Shown here in pieces: positions 17,970-26,294 of a stretch of 64,000 bases of DNA. Each line of letters starts with the position of its first letter. Position 1 is the first letter of the stretch. Where the stretch lies: NCBI RefSeq assembly GCF_001423405.1, contig NZ_LMNS01000001.1, forward strand, positions 62,500 through 126,499. Reading direction: 5' to 3'. The translations under genes and the position numbers were made by a program. This DNA comes from Methylobacterium sp. Leaf123 (GTDB lineage: Bacteria; Pseudomonadota; Alphaproteobacteria; Rhizobiales; Beijerinckiaceae). The notes beneath the pieces were generated by a model, which was given only the letters and a program-made list of their open reading frames with translations, ran no database searches and was not told where the DNA came from.

Positions 17970-18719
17970 GTGTCGTCCCTGCGCCTGGGCGTGAACATCG
18001 ATCACGTCGCCACCGTCCGCAACGCCCGCGGCGGGTTCGCGCCCGATCCGGTGCGCGCCGCCCGCGAGGCCGTGGCGGCGGGCGCCGACGGCATCACCGC
18101 GCATCTGCGCGAGGATCGCCGCCATATCCGCGACGCCGACATCGCGGCGCTGCGCAAGCTGCCGGTGCCGCTCAACCTCGAAATGGCGGCGACCGACGAG
18201 ATGGTCGGCATCGCGCTGGCCACCCGGCCGCACGCCGCCTGCCTCGTGCCGGAGAAGCGCGAGGAGCGCACCACCGAGGGCGGCCTCGACATCATCGCCG
18301 GCCGCGCGCATCTGGCCCCGCGCATCGCGACCCTGTCTGAGGCCGGCATCCGCGTCTCGCTGTTCGTCGAGCCCGACGAGGCGGTGATGGAGGCCGCCCA
18401 CGCCCTCCGCGCGCCGGTGGTCGAGCTGCATACCGGCTCCTATTGCGAGGCGGTGATCGAGGGCGATCAAGCAAGGATCGCGCATGAACTCGGCCGCATC
18501 GTGCGGGCCAGCGCGCATGGCGCCGGGCTCGGCCTCGAGATCCATGCCGGCCACGGCCTCACCGTGGAGAGCGTCGGCCCGGTCGCGGCGCTGCCGCAGA
18601 TCCGCGAGCTGAATATCGGCCACGCCCTGATCGCCGAGGCGATCTTCGTCGGGCTGCGGCAGGCGGTTCACGATATGCGCGCGGCGATGGACCGGGCGCG
18701 GCGGCAGGCCGAACCGTGA
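17970..18719 (+). CDS. pdxJ: Pyridoxine 5'-phosphate synthase
   Basis: A 249-residue PdxJ, the TIM-barrel enzyme that condenses 1-deoxyxylulose 5-phosphate with 3-amino-2-oxopropyl phosphate to make pyridoxine 5'-phosphate, the core of vitamin B6. Conserved blocks: [68 protein letters not shown] and [10 protein letters not shown]. Translation begins at GTG 17970, with GGAAAG about eight bases ahead. It overlaps acpS by four bases (GTGA) and opens the classical pdxJ-acpS-lepB-rnc-era gene order. Confidence 0.97.
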   Translation: MSSLRLGVNIDHVATVRNARGGFAPDPVRAAREAVAAGADGITAHLREDRRHIRDADIAALRKLPVPLNLEMAATDEMVGIALATRPHAACLVPEKREERTTEGGLDIIAGRAHLAPRIATLSEAGIRVSLFVEPDEAVMEAAHALRAPVVELHTGSYCEAVIEGDQARIAHELGRIVRASAHGAGLGLEIHAGHGLTVESVGPVAALPQIRELNIGHALIAEAIFVGLRQAVHDMRAAMDRARRQAEP

Positions 18720-19126
18720 TCCTCGGCATCGGCACCGATCTCTGCGACATCCGCCGCATCGAGTCCTCGCTCGAACGCTTCGGCGACCGCTTCACCCACC
18801 GCGTCTTCACCGACGGCGAGCGGGCGAAATGCGACCGGCGTGCCGCCCGTGCTCCGTCCTATGCCCGGCGCTTCGCCGCCAAGGAGGCCTGCGCCAAGGC
18901 GCTCGGCACCGGCATGAGCCAGGGCGTGTTCTGGCGCGACATGGAGGTGGTCAACCTGCCCAGCGGCCAGCCGACCCTGAACCTGACCGGTGGTGCGCGG
19001 GAACACCTCGCTCGCATGGTGCCGGCGGGTCACGAGGCGCGGCTCCACCTAACGCTGACCGACGAGCCGCCGCTCGCACAAGCCTTCGTGATCATCGAGG
19101 CCGTGCCGGTCCCGGCGACATCATAG
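18716..19126 (+). CDS. acpS: Holo-[acyl-carrier-protein] synthase
   Basis: A 136-residue 4'-phosphopantetheinyl transferase that turns apo- into holo-ACP using coenzyme A. The two metal-binding blocks are intact: [17 protein letters not shown] near the N-terminus (Asp8) and [18 protein letters not shown] (Glu58 region). It starts with GTG inside the pdxJ stop (GTGA overlap), so translation is coupled. Length is normal for the AcpS type. Confidence 0.96.
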   Translation: MILGIGTDLCDIRRIESSLERFGDRFTHRVFTDGERAKCDRRAARAPSYARRFAAKEACAKALGTGMSQGVFWRDMEVVNLPSGQPTLNLTGGAREHLARMVPAGHEARLHLTLTDEPPLAQAFVIIEAVPVPATS

Positions 19127-19254
19127 GTTTGCATCCGCACATCCTTCGCGTTGCGGGGCGGCGCAGCATAGTCTAGACCCGCCGCCCAGCAGGACAGCCA
19201 CCGACGTGGGACGCGGCTGCCGATCTTACGGCGGGGCCGGAGGCTGTTTCACTC

Positions 19255-20061
19255 ATGAGCATGGGACGCGCGCGCTTGGATCGCGAGGGCAAGACGGAGA
19301 TCCGGACGGCCGAGCCCGGAACCTGGGCAAGCATCCGGGAAACCGTGAAGGTCGGCGTCCAGGCGCTTCTGATCGCGCTGGTGGTGCGCACGCTGCTGTT
19401 CCAGCCGTTCAACATTCCATCGGGGTCGCTGATTCCGACGCTGCTGATCGGCGACTACCTGTTCGTCTCGAAATACACCTACGGCTACTCGAAATACTCC
19501 CTGCCGCTCTCCGAGTATCTGCCGTTCCAGGCGCATGGCCGGGTCTGGGCCGCCGAGCCGAAGCGCGGCGACATCGCCGTGTTCAAGCTGCCGAAGGACA
19601 ACGCGACCGACTACATCAAGCGCGTGATCGGCCTGCCCGGCGACAAGATCCAAGTGATCGAGGGCGTGCTCAACATCAACGGCAAGCCGGTCAAGCGTGA
19701 GCGCATCGCCGATTACGAGACCCTGGATGCCTTCGACCAGACGGTGAAGGTCGCGCAGTACACCGAGACGCTGCCGGGCGGCGTGACGCACCGGGTGATC
19801 GAGCGCGACGGCGACCGCGGCTTCTGGGACAACACCGAGGTCTACACGGTGCCGGCCGGTCACTTCTTCATGATGGGCGACAACCGCGACAACTCCACCG
19901 ATTCGCGCGACCTCGCCAGCGTCGGCTACGTGCCGTTCGAGAACTTCGTCGGTCGCGCCGAGATGATCTTCTTCTCCATCGACGAGCGCACCCCCGCCTG
20001 GCAGATCTGGCGCTGGCCGTCGGATGTGCGCTGGAGCCGCATCTTCTCGACGATTCACTGA
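19255..20061 (+). CDS. lepB: Signal peptidase I
   Basis: A 268-residue type I signal peptidase, anchored by one N-terminal helix (about 33-50), with its catalytic domain in the periplasm. The nucleophile Ser58 lies in FNIPSGSLIPTLLIGD, the general base Lys122 in YIKRVIGLPGDK, and the box GHFFMMGDNRDNSTDSR further on. A YTYGYSKYSLPLSE insert after the first box is typical of the alphaproteobacterial enzymes. It removes signal peptides from Sec and Tat exported proteins. It follows acpS after 128 bases and precedes rnc by 60, in the usual order. Confidence 0.97.
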   Translation: MSMGRARLDREGKTEIRTAEPGTWASIRETVKVGVQALLIALVVRTLLFQPFNIPSGSLIPTLLIGDYLFVSKYTYGYSKYSLPLSEYLPFQAHGRVWAAEPKRGDIAVFKLPKDNATDYIKRVIGLPGDKIQVIEGVLNINGKPVKRERIADYETLDAFDQTVKVAQYTETLPGGVTHRVIERDGDRGFWDNTEVYTVPAGHFFMMGDNRDNSTDSRDLASVGYVPFENFVGRAEMIFFSIDERTPAWQIWRWPSDVRWSRIFSTIH

Positions 20062-20121
20062 CCTTCTGACGAACGTGACAGCGACGGAACGATCCGCCGC
20101 TCTGCCTCGGGGCGGACGGCG

Positions 20122-20892
20122 ATGAGCGAGGACGGCGAAGGCGCCGCTCGCTCCAGCCGCGCCCGGCGCGCGCATCGCCCGCGGCCGAGCCTCGCGACGT
20201 TGGAGGCGCGCATCGGCCATGTCTTCGCCGACCCGACGCTGCTGCCGCTGGCGCTCACCCATGTGAGCAAAGCCGGCCAGTCCGGCCGGGTCGGCAGCTA
20301 CCAGCGCCTCGAATTTCTCGGAGACCGCGTGCTCGGGCTCGCGGTGGCCGAGACGCTCTACAAGGCGCTGCCCGGCGCCGAGGAGGGCGAGCTGTCGCGC
20401 CGGCTCGCCGGCCTCGTGCGGCGCGAGACCTGTGCCGTGGTGGCCGAGGCCTGGGAGGTCGGGCCGCATCTCAATCTCGGCCCCGGCGAGATCCAGACCG
20501 GCGGGCGCCGCAACCAGACCATTCTGGCCGATGTCTGCGAGGCGATCCTCGGCGCGGTGTTTCTGGATGCTGGCTACGAGGCGACGCGGGCGATCGTGCA
20601 GCGCGCCTTCCGCCCCGGCGAGGAAACCGCGGCCCCGCGTGGGCGCGACGCGAAATCGGCCTTGCAGGAATGGGCGATGGCGCGCAGCCTCGCGATTCCG
20701 GTCTACGAGGTGGTGGAGCGTTCAGGGCCCGACCACGCCCCGGTCTTCCGGATCGCGGCGCGGGTCGAAGGCATCGAACCCGGATACGGTGAAGGCGCCT
20801 CGAAGCGCGTCGCGGAGCAGGAGGCGGCCCGCGCCGTGCTTGCCCGCGAGGGCATCGGCGGGACGCAGGGACAGGATGGATCGAGTGGTTGA
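20122..20892 (+). CDS. rnc: Ribonuclease III
   Basis: A 256-residue double-strand-specific RNase III that processes rRNA precursors and structured mRNAs. An extra, basic N-terminus of about 25 residues (ARSSRARRAHRPRPS) precedes the nuclease domain, whose signature QRLEFLGDRVLGL is at about 54-66 and second acidic site LADVCEAILGAVFLDAG at about 133-149. The C-terminal double-stranded RNA-binding domain runs from DAKSALQEWA (about 173) to EQEAARAVLA. Start at ATG 20122. The TGA stop overlaps or nearly touches the era start. Confidence 0.96.
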   Translation: MSEDGEGAARSSRARRAHRPRPSLATLEARIGHVFADPTLLPLALTHVSKAGQSGRVGSYQRLEFLGDRVLGLAVAETLYKALPGAEEGELSRRLAGLVRRETCAVVAEAWEVGPHLNLGPGEIQTGGRRNQTILADVCEAILGAVFLDAGYEATRAIVQRAFRPGEETAAPRGRDAKSALQEWAMARSLAIPVYEVVERSGPDHAPVFRIAARVEGIEPGYGEGASKRVAEQEAARAVLAREGIGGTQGQDGSSG

Positions 20893-20912
20893 GTCGCGGA
20901 TGGTCGAATCGG

Positions 20913-21893
20913 ATGTCTGAGCACGAGCCGGAACACGAGGCTGACGAAGGCGGCGCCCCGCAGGACGCGCGGCAAGAGACGCGGGACCAGCCGCGCGAAG
21001 GGACGCGTGCGGGCTTCGTCGCGCTGATCGGCGTGCCGAATGCCGGCAAGTCGACCCTGCTGAACGCGCTCGTCGGCGCCAAGGTCTCGATCGTCTCGCG
21101 CAAGGTCCAGACGACGCGGGCGCTGGTGCGCGGCATCGTCATGGAGGGCAATGCGCAGATCATCCTCGTGGATACGCCCGGCATCTTCGCCCCGAAGCGC
21201 CGCCTCGATCGGGCGATGGTGCATTCCGCCTGGAGCGGTGCGGCGGATGCCGACGCGATCTGTCTGCTGATCGATGCCCGGAAAGGCGCGGACGAGGAGG
21301 TCGAGACCATCCTGCGCCGCCTGCCCGAGGTGAAGCGGCCCAAGATCCTGATCCTCAACAAGATCGACCTGATCGCCCGCGAGCGCCTGCTCGAACTGGT
21401 TGCCAAGCTCAACGCGATGGTGCCGTTCGAGGACACCTTCCTGATCTCGGCGCTCAAGGGCGACGGCGTCGCCGACCTGCGCAAGGCGCTGGCCGCACGC
21501 ATGCCGCCGAGCCCCTGGCTCTATCCCGAGGACCAGATCTCCGACGCGCCGTTGCGCATGCTGGCCTCCGAGATCACCCGGGAAAAGATCTACGACCGCC
21601 TGCACGAGGAACTGCCCTACCGCTCCACCGTCGAGACCGACCAGTGGCAGGTGCGGCCCGACGGCTCGGTGCGGATCGAGCAGACGATCTTCGTCGAGCG
21701 CGAGAGCCAGCGCTCGATCGTGCTGGGCAAGAACGGCCAGACCATCAAAGCGATCGGGCAGGCGGCGCGCCTGGAGATCACCGAGGTGGCCGAGGCCAAG
21801 GTGCACCTGTTCCTGCACGTGAAGGTCCGCGAGAACTGGGCCGACGATCCCGCGCGCTATCGCGAGATGGGCCTCGAATTCCCGACGGGCTGA
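20913..21893 (+). CDS. era: GTPase Era
   Basis: A 326-residue Era, the essential GTPase that binds 16S rRNA during 30S subunit assembly. P-loop GVPNAGKST (40-48), switch QTTRALVRG, DTPGIF (G3), NKIDL (G4) and SALKGDG (G5) are all there, followed by the KH domain with the RNA-binding VLGKNGQTIKAIG. About 30 acidic N-terminal residues precede the G domain. The ATG at 20913 is used; an in-frame TTG at 20889 overlaps the rnc stop (TTGA) and would add eight residues, so coupled initiation there remains possible. recO, the common next gene, is absent; a palindromic repeat follows instead. Confidence 0.95.
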   Translation: MSEHEPEHEADEGGAPQDARQETRDQPREGTRAGFVALIGVPNAGKSTLLNALVGAKVSIVSRKVQTTRALVRGIVMEGNAQIILVDTPGIFAPKRRLDRAMVHSAWSGAADADAICLLIDARKGADEEVETILRRLPEVKRPKILILNKIDLIARERLLELVAKLNAMVPFEDTFLISALKGDGVADLRKALAARMPPSPWLYPEDQISDAPLRMLASEITREKIYDRLHEELPYRSTVETDQWQVRPDGSVRIEQTIFVERESQRSIVLGKNGQTIKAIGQAARLEITEVAEAKVHLFLHVKVRENWADDPARYREMGLEFPTG

Positions 21894-21926
21894 CCGATCT
21901 TACGGCCGACGGCCTCCCACCCGCGA

Positions 21927-22036
21927 CCTCATCCTGAGGTGCCCGCGTCAGCGGGCTTTGACGGATCCTCCAGCCAGCCGCGCGATCCCTGGAGCATCCT
22001 TCGAGGCTTCGCTCCGCTTCGCACCTCAGGATGAGG
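21927..22036. repeat. Dispersed palindromic repeat, copy 1
   Basis: A 110-base element bounded by the 13-base inverted repeat CCTCATCCTGAGG / CCTCAGGATGAGG extended by GTGC/GCAC. It contains CCTTCGAGGC and CTTCGCTCCGCTTCG, and can fold as one long hairpin. A second, similar copy is at 42340-42453. It lies between era and the RsmC-like gene, 52 bases before that gene's start. Elements with these ends are common between genes in Rhizobiales genomes; the function is unknown. Confidence 0.85.
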
Positions 22037-22087
22037 CGGAGTGTGGACGAGGCATCCGGCGATCGAGCCTTTCTCAGGCCCAACACC

Positions 22088-23014
22088 ATGTCCCACACCG
22101 ACTCCGACATCCGGGCCATTCTCTACGGCCTCCCCCCGGCCGATCTGGCGGAGGTGCCTGAGGGTACCGCCCAGGTCTCGCCGCTGATCCCCGGCTCGGC
22201 GCGACTGGAGGATGTCGCCGAGGCGAGCCTCGAAGCGGCCCTGCTGCTGGCCCCGCCCGGCACGGCGGAGCGGCGCTACGCCCTGGCGCTGGCGATCCGC
22301 GCTGTGAAGCCCGGCGGGCGGCTGGTGGCGATGGCGCCCAAGGACAAGGGCGGCACCCGGCTCGCCAAGGAGCTGCGCGGCTTCGGCTGCGCCGTCACCG
22401 ACGAGCCGCGCCGCCACCACCGCATCTGCACGGCGACGCGTCCCGAGGCGCCCGCCGGCATCGAGACTGCCGTGGCGGGCGGCGCGCCGCGCCACATCGA
22501 CAACCTCGCGCTCTGCACGCAGCCCGGCATCTTCTCCTGGGACCGGCTCGATCCCGGCAGCGCCCTGCTGCTGCGCCACCTGCCGCTCCTCTCGGGGCGC
22601 GGGGCCGATTTCGGCTGCGGCCTTGGCATCCTAGCCCGCGCGGTGCTCAAATCGCCCAAAGTCGCCTCGCTCGCGCTGATCGACATCGACCGCCGCGCCA
22701 TCGAGATGGCCCGCCGCAACGTCGGCGAGCCGGGCGCCACCCTGCACTGGGCGGATCTGCGCAGCGCCGAGCCGGCCCTGTCGGGCCTCGACTTCGTCGT
22801 GACCAACCCGCCCTTCCACGATGGCGGCGCCGAGGATCAGGCCCTCGGCCAGGTCTTCATCAACCGCGCGGCGGCGGTGTTGCGGCCGAGTGGAACGCTC
22901 TATCTCGTCGCCAACACCCATCTGCCCTACGAGGCGCCCCTGCGCGCCGCCTTCCGCACCGTCACGACGCTGGCGACGGAGGGGGGCTACAAGCTGTTCG
23001 AGGCGCGCAAGTGA
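22088..23014 (+). CDS. RsmC-like class I methyltransferase
   Basis: A 308-residue protein with the two-part layout of RsmC, which methylates guanosine 1207 of 16S rRNA: a degenerate N-terminal Rossmann half (about 1-140, with RLVAMAPKDKGGTRLAKEL) and an active C-terminal half (about 150-305). SAM motif I is GADFGCGLGILARAVL, motif II ALIDIDRRAIEMARRN and the catalytic NPPF motif TNPPFHDGGAEDQ, which marks amino-group methylation of a base. The ATG 22088 is chosen over 22031 because the latter would start within the upstream palindromic repeat. No ribosome-binding site is evident. rsuA-like gene follows after 30 bases. Confidence 0.85.
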   Translation: MSHTDSDIRAILYGLPPADLAEVPEGTAQVSPLIPGSARLEDVAEASLEAALLLAPPGTAERRYALALAIRAVKPGGRLVAMAPKDKGGTRLAKELRGFGCAVTDEPRRHHRICTATRPEAPAGIETAVAGGAPRHIDNLALCTQPGIFSWDRLDPGSALLLRHLPLLSGRGADFGCGLGILARAVLKSPKVASLALIDIDRRAIEMARRNVGEPGATLHWADLRSAEPALSGLDFVVTNPPFHDGGAEDQALGQVFINRAAAVLRPSGTLYLVANTHLPYEAPLRAAFRTVTTLATEGGYKLFEARK

Positions 23015-23044
23015 ACGGGGCTGACAAGTGAACGAGGCTCGCAA

Positions 23045-23773
23045 ATGAAGGCGGTCCGCCTCGACCGGCTGCTGGCCAATCTCGGCTACGGCTCGCGCCG
23101 GGAGGTCGAGGGGTTGGCCCGCGCCGGTCTCGTCCGCCGCGACGGGCAGGCCCTGCGGGACGCCTCGCAGCGCATCCCGCTCGAGCCCGACCTCTCCGCC
23201 CGGATGACGGTGCAGGGTGAGGCGCTCGATCCGCTGCCGGGCCTCTGCCTGATGCTGCACAAGCCGCTCGGCGTCACCTGCTCGCACAAGGAGGTCGGGC
23301 CGCTGGTCTACAGTCTGCTGCCCGAGCGCTGGCGGCGGCGCGATCCGGCGCTCTCCACCGTCGGGCGCCTCGATAAGGAGACTTCGGGCCTCCTGCTGAT
23401 GACCGATGACGGCGCGCTCCTGCATCGGATCATCGCGCCGAAGGCCAAGGTCTCCAAGCGCTACCGGGTGACGCTGGCCCGCCCGCTCCAGGGTGACGAG
23501 GCCGCGATTCTCGCCTCGGGCGAGATGATGCTGGAGGGCGAGGACAAGCCGCTCCTGCCGGTGGAGATGGAGACCGACGACCCGACCCATTGCACGGTGA
23601 CCCTGCATGAGGGCCGCTACCATCAGGTCCGGCGCATGTTCGCCGCCCTCGGCAACCATGTCGATGCGCTCCACCGCGATCGCGTCGGCGGGCTGGCGCT
23701 CCCGGCCGACCTGCCGGCGGGGGAGTTCCGGATCTTGGGGCCGGGCGAAATCGCCACCTTGTTCGAGGGGTAA
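23045..23773 (+). CDS. rsuA: 16S rRNA pseudouridine synthase, RsuA type
   Basis: A 242-residue RsuA/RluB-family pseudouridine synthase. An S4 RNA-binding domain (about 1-60: VRLDRLLANLGYGSRREVE) precedes the catalytic domain, whose GRLDKETSGLLLMTDDG motif carries the catalytic Asp in the LDK sequence; KRYRVTL and EGRYHQVRRMFAALGNHV are the other family blocks. RsuA makes pseudouridine 516 in 16S rRNA; RluB/RluE-type specificity for 23S rRNA cannot be wholly excluded, but the length and single S4 domain fit RsuA. Together with the RsmC-like gene it forms a small rRNA-modification pair. Confidence 0.9.
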   Translation: MKAVRLDRLLANLGYGSRREVEGLARAGLVRRDGQALRDASQRIPLEPDLSARMTVQGEALDPLPGLCLMLHKPLGVTCSHKEVGPLVYSLLPERWRRRDPALSTVGRLDKETSGLLLMTDDGALLHRIIAPKAKVSKRYRVTLARPLQGDEAAILASGEMMLEGEDKPLLPVEMETDDPTHCTVTLHEGRYHQVRRMFAALGNHVDALHRDRVGGLALPADLPAGEFRILGPGEIATLFEG

Positions 23774-23776
23774 GTT

Positions 23777-24400
23777 TTATCCGGCCAAGGCCCTGCGCCG
23801 CGCGAGGCGCCGGTCGAGGAACACCAGCGCCCAGCCGACCCCGAGGAAGGCCGCCGCGATCGCCCCGGCATAGGCGGCGACCGGGCCCCAGCCGATTTTC
23901 CCCACATCGAGGAAGGGGTAGGGATAGCGTGCGTCGGAGGCGCCGCGCACGAGGGTGTAGCCGAGATAGATCAGCGGGTAGCTCGCAAACAGCACGAGGT
24001 CGCGCAGCGCGAGACGCCCCTTCGGCACGAAGGCGAGCCAGAACAGCGGCACCAGCACCGGCAGCGCTTGGTGGAGCAGGATGTCGCCGACGAGGTCGCC
24101 GCCGCGCAGGGTCCTGACCCCGTAGAGCAGCAGCCGCTGCACGAGGCCGACGAGCAGGGTCGCGAGCACCGTGGTGGCGACAAGCCGGGGTTGAGCCAGG
24201 GCCGGCACCCGCAGGGCGATCCCGCCGAACACCGCGAGGATGAGGAGCCCCGTGAGGTTCGTGAAATAGGCCGCCATGATCCAGGCCGAGAGCGGCACCG
24301 AGCCGGTCCGGCCGAACACGGCGGCGAAGCCGAACCCGACGCCGAGGGCGGCGCAGAGCGCGATCAGGGCCGCGGCGAGGCGGGCGGAGCGGGAAGTCAT
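23777..24400 (-). CDS. Pr6Pr family membrane protein
   Basis: A 207-residue protein with six predicted helices. The order of motifs AAYFTNLTGLL, LLHQALPVLVPLFWLAFVPKG, DLVLFASYPLIYLGYTLVRG and ARYPYPFLDV matches the Pr6Pr family (probable six-helix proteins distantly related to FAR-17a/AIG1, which in animals hydrolyse hydroxy-fatty-acid esters). The conserved Thr in YFTN and His in LLHQ that act as catalytic pair in the animal relatives are present, so an enzymatic role is possible but untested. The start ATG 24400 is used rather than 24643. Convergent with rsuA, only three bases apart. Confidence 0.8.
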   Translation of the reverse strand: MTSRSARLAAALIALCAALGVGFGFAAVFGRTGSVPLSAWIMAAYFTNLTGLLILAVFGGIALRVPALAQPRLVATTVLATLLVGLVQRLLLYGVRTLRGGDLVGDILLHQALPVLVPLFWLAFVPKGRLALRDLVLFASYPLIYLGYTLVRGASDARYPYPFLDVGKIGWGPVAAYAGAIAAAFLGVGWALVFLDRRLARRRALAG

Positions 24401-24641
24401 CGTTCGGGGCGTCGGCATCCGGGGCGGGGCGTCGTTCTGGCCGCGCTTCGCGACCCGGCGATGACGCGCACCGATCCCGGTCGCGGCGCCGGGGTGATGA
24501 AGCGTCGTGACGGGAGATTGGGATTCTCGGTCAAGTCGCGAACTTTGAAATCCGGTTCCGGCAAATGTGAAGGCCCGGGCGACACGGCGCATCCTGCATT
24601 CTTCCCGCCGGTGCCGATTTTTCGGCTGAGGACACCCCATC

Positions 24642-24848
24642 ATGCTCGGGCGGATCGTCGTTGTCGCGGGGCTGCTGTTCGCCCCACTCCCCGCCCTGGC
24701 CGTCGAGACCGCGCCGACCGAAGGCCAGGACTACGCCGCCGCCAAGGGCTGGTACGAGAAGGCCGCCGCCCGCGGCGACACGGGAGCGATGCAGAAGATC
24801 GCCGCCCTCTACGAGAAGGGCACGGGCAAAGCCGGCGCCAAACGCTAG
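24642..24848 (+). CDS. Small secreted protein with a single Sel1-like repeat
   Basis: A 68-residue protein: signal peptide about 1-20 (cut near ALAVE), then one helical repeat, DYAAAKGWYEKAAARGDTGA followed by MQKIAALYEKGTG, which fits a single Sel1 repeat. Sel1 proteins normally carry several repeats and mediate protein contacts, so one repeat is unusually short; the mature peptide would be about 48 residues. Start at ATG 24642, with GAGGA about nine bases ahead. It may be a genuine mini-protein or the remnant of a longer gene; the frame ends at a clean TAG without downstream homology. Confidence 0.65.
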   Translation: MLGRIVVVAGLLFAPLPALAVETAPTEGQDYAAAKGWYEKAAARGDTGAMQKIAALYEKGTGKAGAKR

Positions 24849-24958
24849 CGCGTCGCCTCGAAACTCGATCCCATGAGGCCCCTCCGAGCATCGCTCCGGA
24901 TCTGACGTCCGGGGCGATGCCTTGACAGGGGAGGGCGGCTGCCGGAGGCGGTTTGGCC

Positions 24959-25750
24959 GTGCTGCTCGATCTCCTGCATCTCCTTACCACCCCTGCGCCG
25001 CGGGCTCAGCGTCGGCTCGGCTACCTGCGCGACAGCATCTGGCTGATGTCGCGGGCGCGCCGCTGCCGCCGGGCCTGGGCGCCGCATCTGGAGGCGAGCC
25101 GGGCGGTGATGCGCGCGGCCATCGCCGCCACCGAGCGGCGCGACACCGCCGTGGTGCTGGGCTCCGGCCTCCTGCTCGACGTGCCGCTGGCGGATCTTGC
25201 CGGGGCCTTCCGGCGGGTGGTGCTGGTCGATGCCGTGCATCTCGCGCCCGCTCGGCGCGCGATCCGCGCGTTTCCCAATGTCGAGACGCTGACGGCCGAT
25301 CTCAGCGGCGCGATGGCGCTGATGACCGGCGCGGCGCGCGATCTCGATCCCCGCCTGCCGCCGGTCTGCGCCGAGCCCGGCACCGGCCTCGTCATCTCCG
25401 CCAACCTCCTGTCGCAATTGCCGATCCGCCCGGTCGAGCGGCTGGAGTCCTCACGCCGTCCCCTCGGGGCCTGGACGCCGGAGGACGGCGACGCCTTCGG
25501 TCGCCGGATCGTCGAGGGGCATCTCGATGCCCTGGCTGGGCTCACGGCGCGGGTCTGCCTCGTGACCGACATCGACGAGACCGAGGAGGACCGGCAGGGA
25601 CAGGTCCATGCGCAGAACGACCTTCTCTACGGCGTATCGCTGGCAAGCCCTGAACGGGCCTGGACCTGGGAACTCGCGCCGTTCGGCGAGACCGCGCGCC
25701 ATCGGCGCTTGATCCATCGCGTCGCCGGCTTCTCGGATTGGAGGCCGTGA
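24959..25750 (+). CDS. Unknown protein with a Rossmann-like motif
   Basis: A 263-residue soluble protein that I do not recognise. Residues about 55-110 read TAVVLGSGLLLDVPLADL followed by RRVVLVDAVHLAPARR, spaced like motifs I and II of a SAM-dependent methyltransferase or another Rossmann fold, with the second strand ending in Asp as expected for ribose contact. VCLVTDIDETEEDRQGQ and WTWELAPFGETARH in the second half also fit strands of that fold. Two starts are possible, TTG 24953 and GTG 24959, both behind GGAGG at 24944; I list GTG. It is certainly a coding region by its codon pattern; a methyltransferase role is only suggested. Confidence 0.65.
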   Translation: MLLDLLHLLTTPAPRAQRRLGYLRDSIWLMSRARRCRRAWAPHLEASRAVMRAAIAATERRDTAVVLGSGLLLDVPLADLAGAFRRVVLVDAVHLAPARRAIRAFPNVETLTADLSGAMALMTGAARDLDPRLPPVCAEPGTGLVISANLLSQLPIRPVERLESSRRPLGAWTPEDGDAFGRRIVEGHLDALAGLTARVCLVTDIDETEEDRQGQVHAQNDLLYGVSLASPERAWTWELAPFGETARHRRLIHRVAGFSDWRP

Positions 25751-25850
25751 GGTCGGTAATCGTGCGCATCGCGGCGGGAGCCGGTCGAACTCTCAGAGCA
25801 AAATAAGAACAGCGACCCGTGCGTTCGGCTGTCTGACAGTCCCGAAGGGT

Positions 25851-25866
25851 TTATCTGGCGAGATAA
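25851..25866. promoter_or_regulatory. Perfect inverted repeat TTATCTGGCGAGATAA, candidate operator
   Basis: Two 6-base arms, TTATCT and AGATAA, around GGCG, in the AT-richer region about 95 bases upstream of the small secreted-protein gene at 25961. Size and symmetry fit a dimeric repressor site; the regulator is unknown. Confidence 0.4.
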
Positions 25867-25960
25867 TCCGGCATTTCTTTCTTGATGATCGGATCAAGGC
25901 GGAGTGTCCGGAGGATTTGATCGGGAAAACCAGAAAAGACATTCGGGAGGTTTTGGTACG

Positions 25961-26266
25961 ATGCGCTGCTTCTCCGCCCTGTTCCTCGCCGCGATCCTCG
26001 TGCCCGGTTCCGCCAGCGCCCTGTCGATGACTGACACGCTGGAGGCCTGGAAGCAAAGCTCGACCATGGACCGCCTCCAACTCGCGACCCGCTTCGGCAA
26101 GTCGTTCGTGTCGGTCAACGAGAGCTTCACCGCGGGCTATTTCGTCAAATGCATCGACGAGGTGGCGGGCTATTCCAATGCGCAGAAGGCCAAGATCGAG
26201 GACGCCGTGCGCGAATGCGTCGCCTCGCAACTCCGGATGACGGGCAAGGGACAGGCGGACGATTAG
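25961..26266 (+). CDS. Small secreted protein of unknown function
   Basis: A 101-residue protein with a clear signal peptide (1-20, cut near ASALS) and a mature domain of about 80 residues that is mostly helical (DTLEAWKQSSTMDRLQLATR, NAQKAKIEDAVRECVASQL). Two cysteines in the mature part (KCIDEV and RECVAS), about 23 residues apart, could form a periplasmic disulfide. GGGAGG lies about ten bases before ATG 25961, supporting this start. The pattern resembles small Rhizobiales periplasmic proteins of the Rap1a/Tai-like size class, but no family is recognised with confidence. It converges on kup. Confidence 0.75.
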   Translation: MRCFSALFLAAILVPGSASALSMTDTLEAWKQSSTMDRLQLATRFGKSFVSVNESFTAGYFVKCIDEVAGYSNAQKAKIEDAVRECVASQLRMTGKGQADD

Positions 26267-26294
26267 CACCGTCCCGAACGGGGATTGCCGGGTC

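Noticed and set aside
22080..22095. Shared 16-base sequence GCCCAACACCATGTCC at the starts of the RsmC-like gene and argG
   Set aside because: It contains no ribosome-binding sequence and is short enough to be coincidence in GC-rich DNA; no further copy was found.
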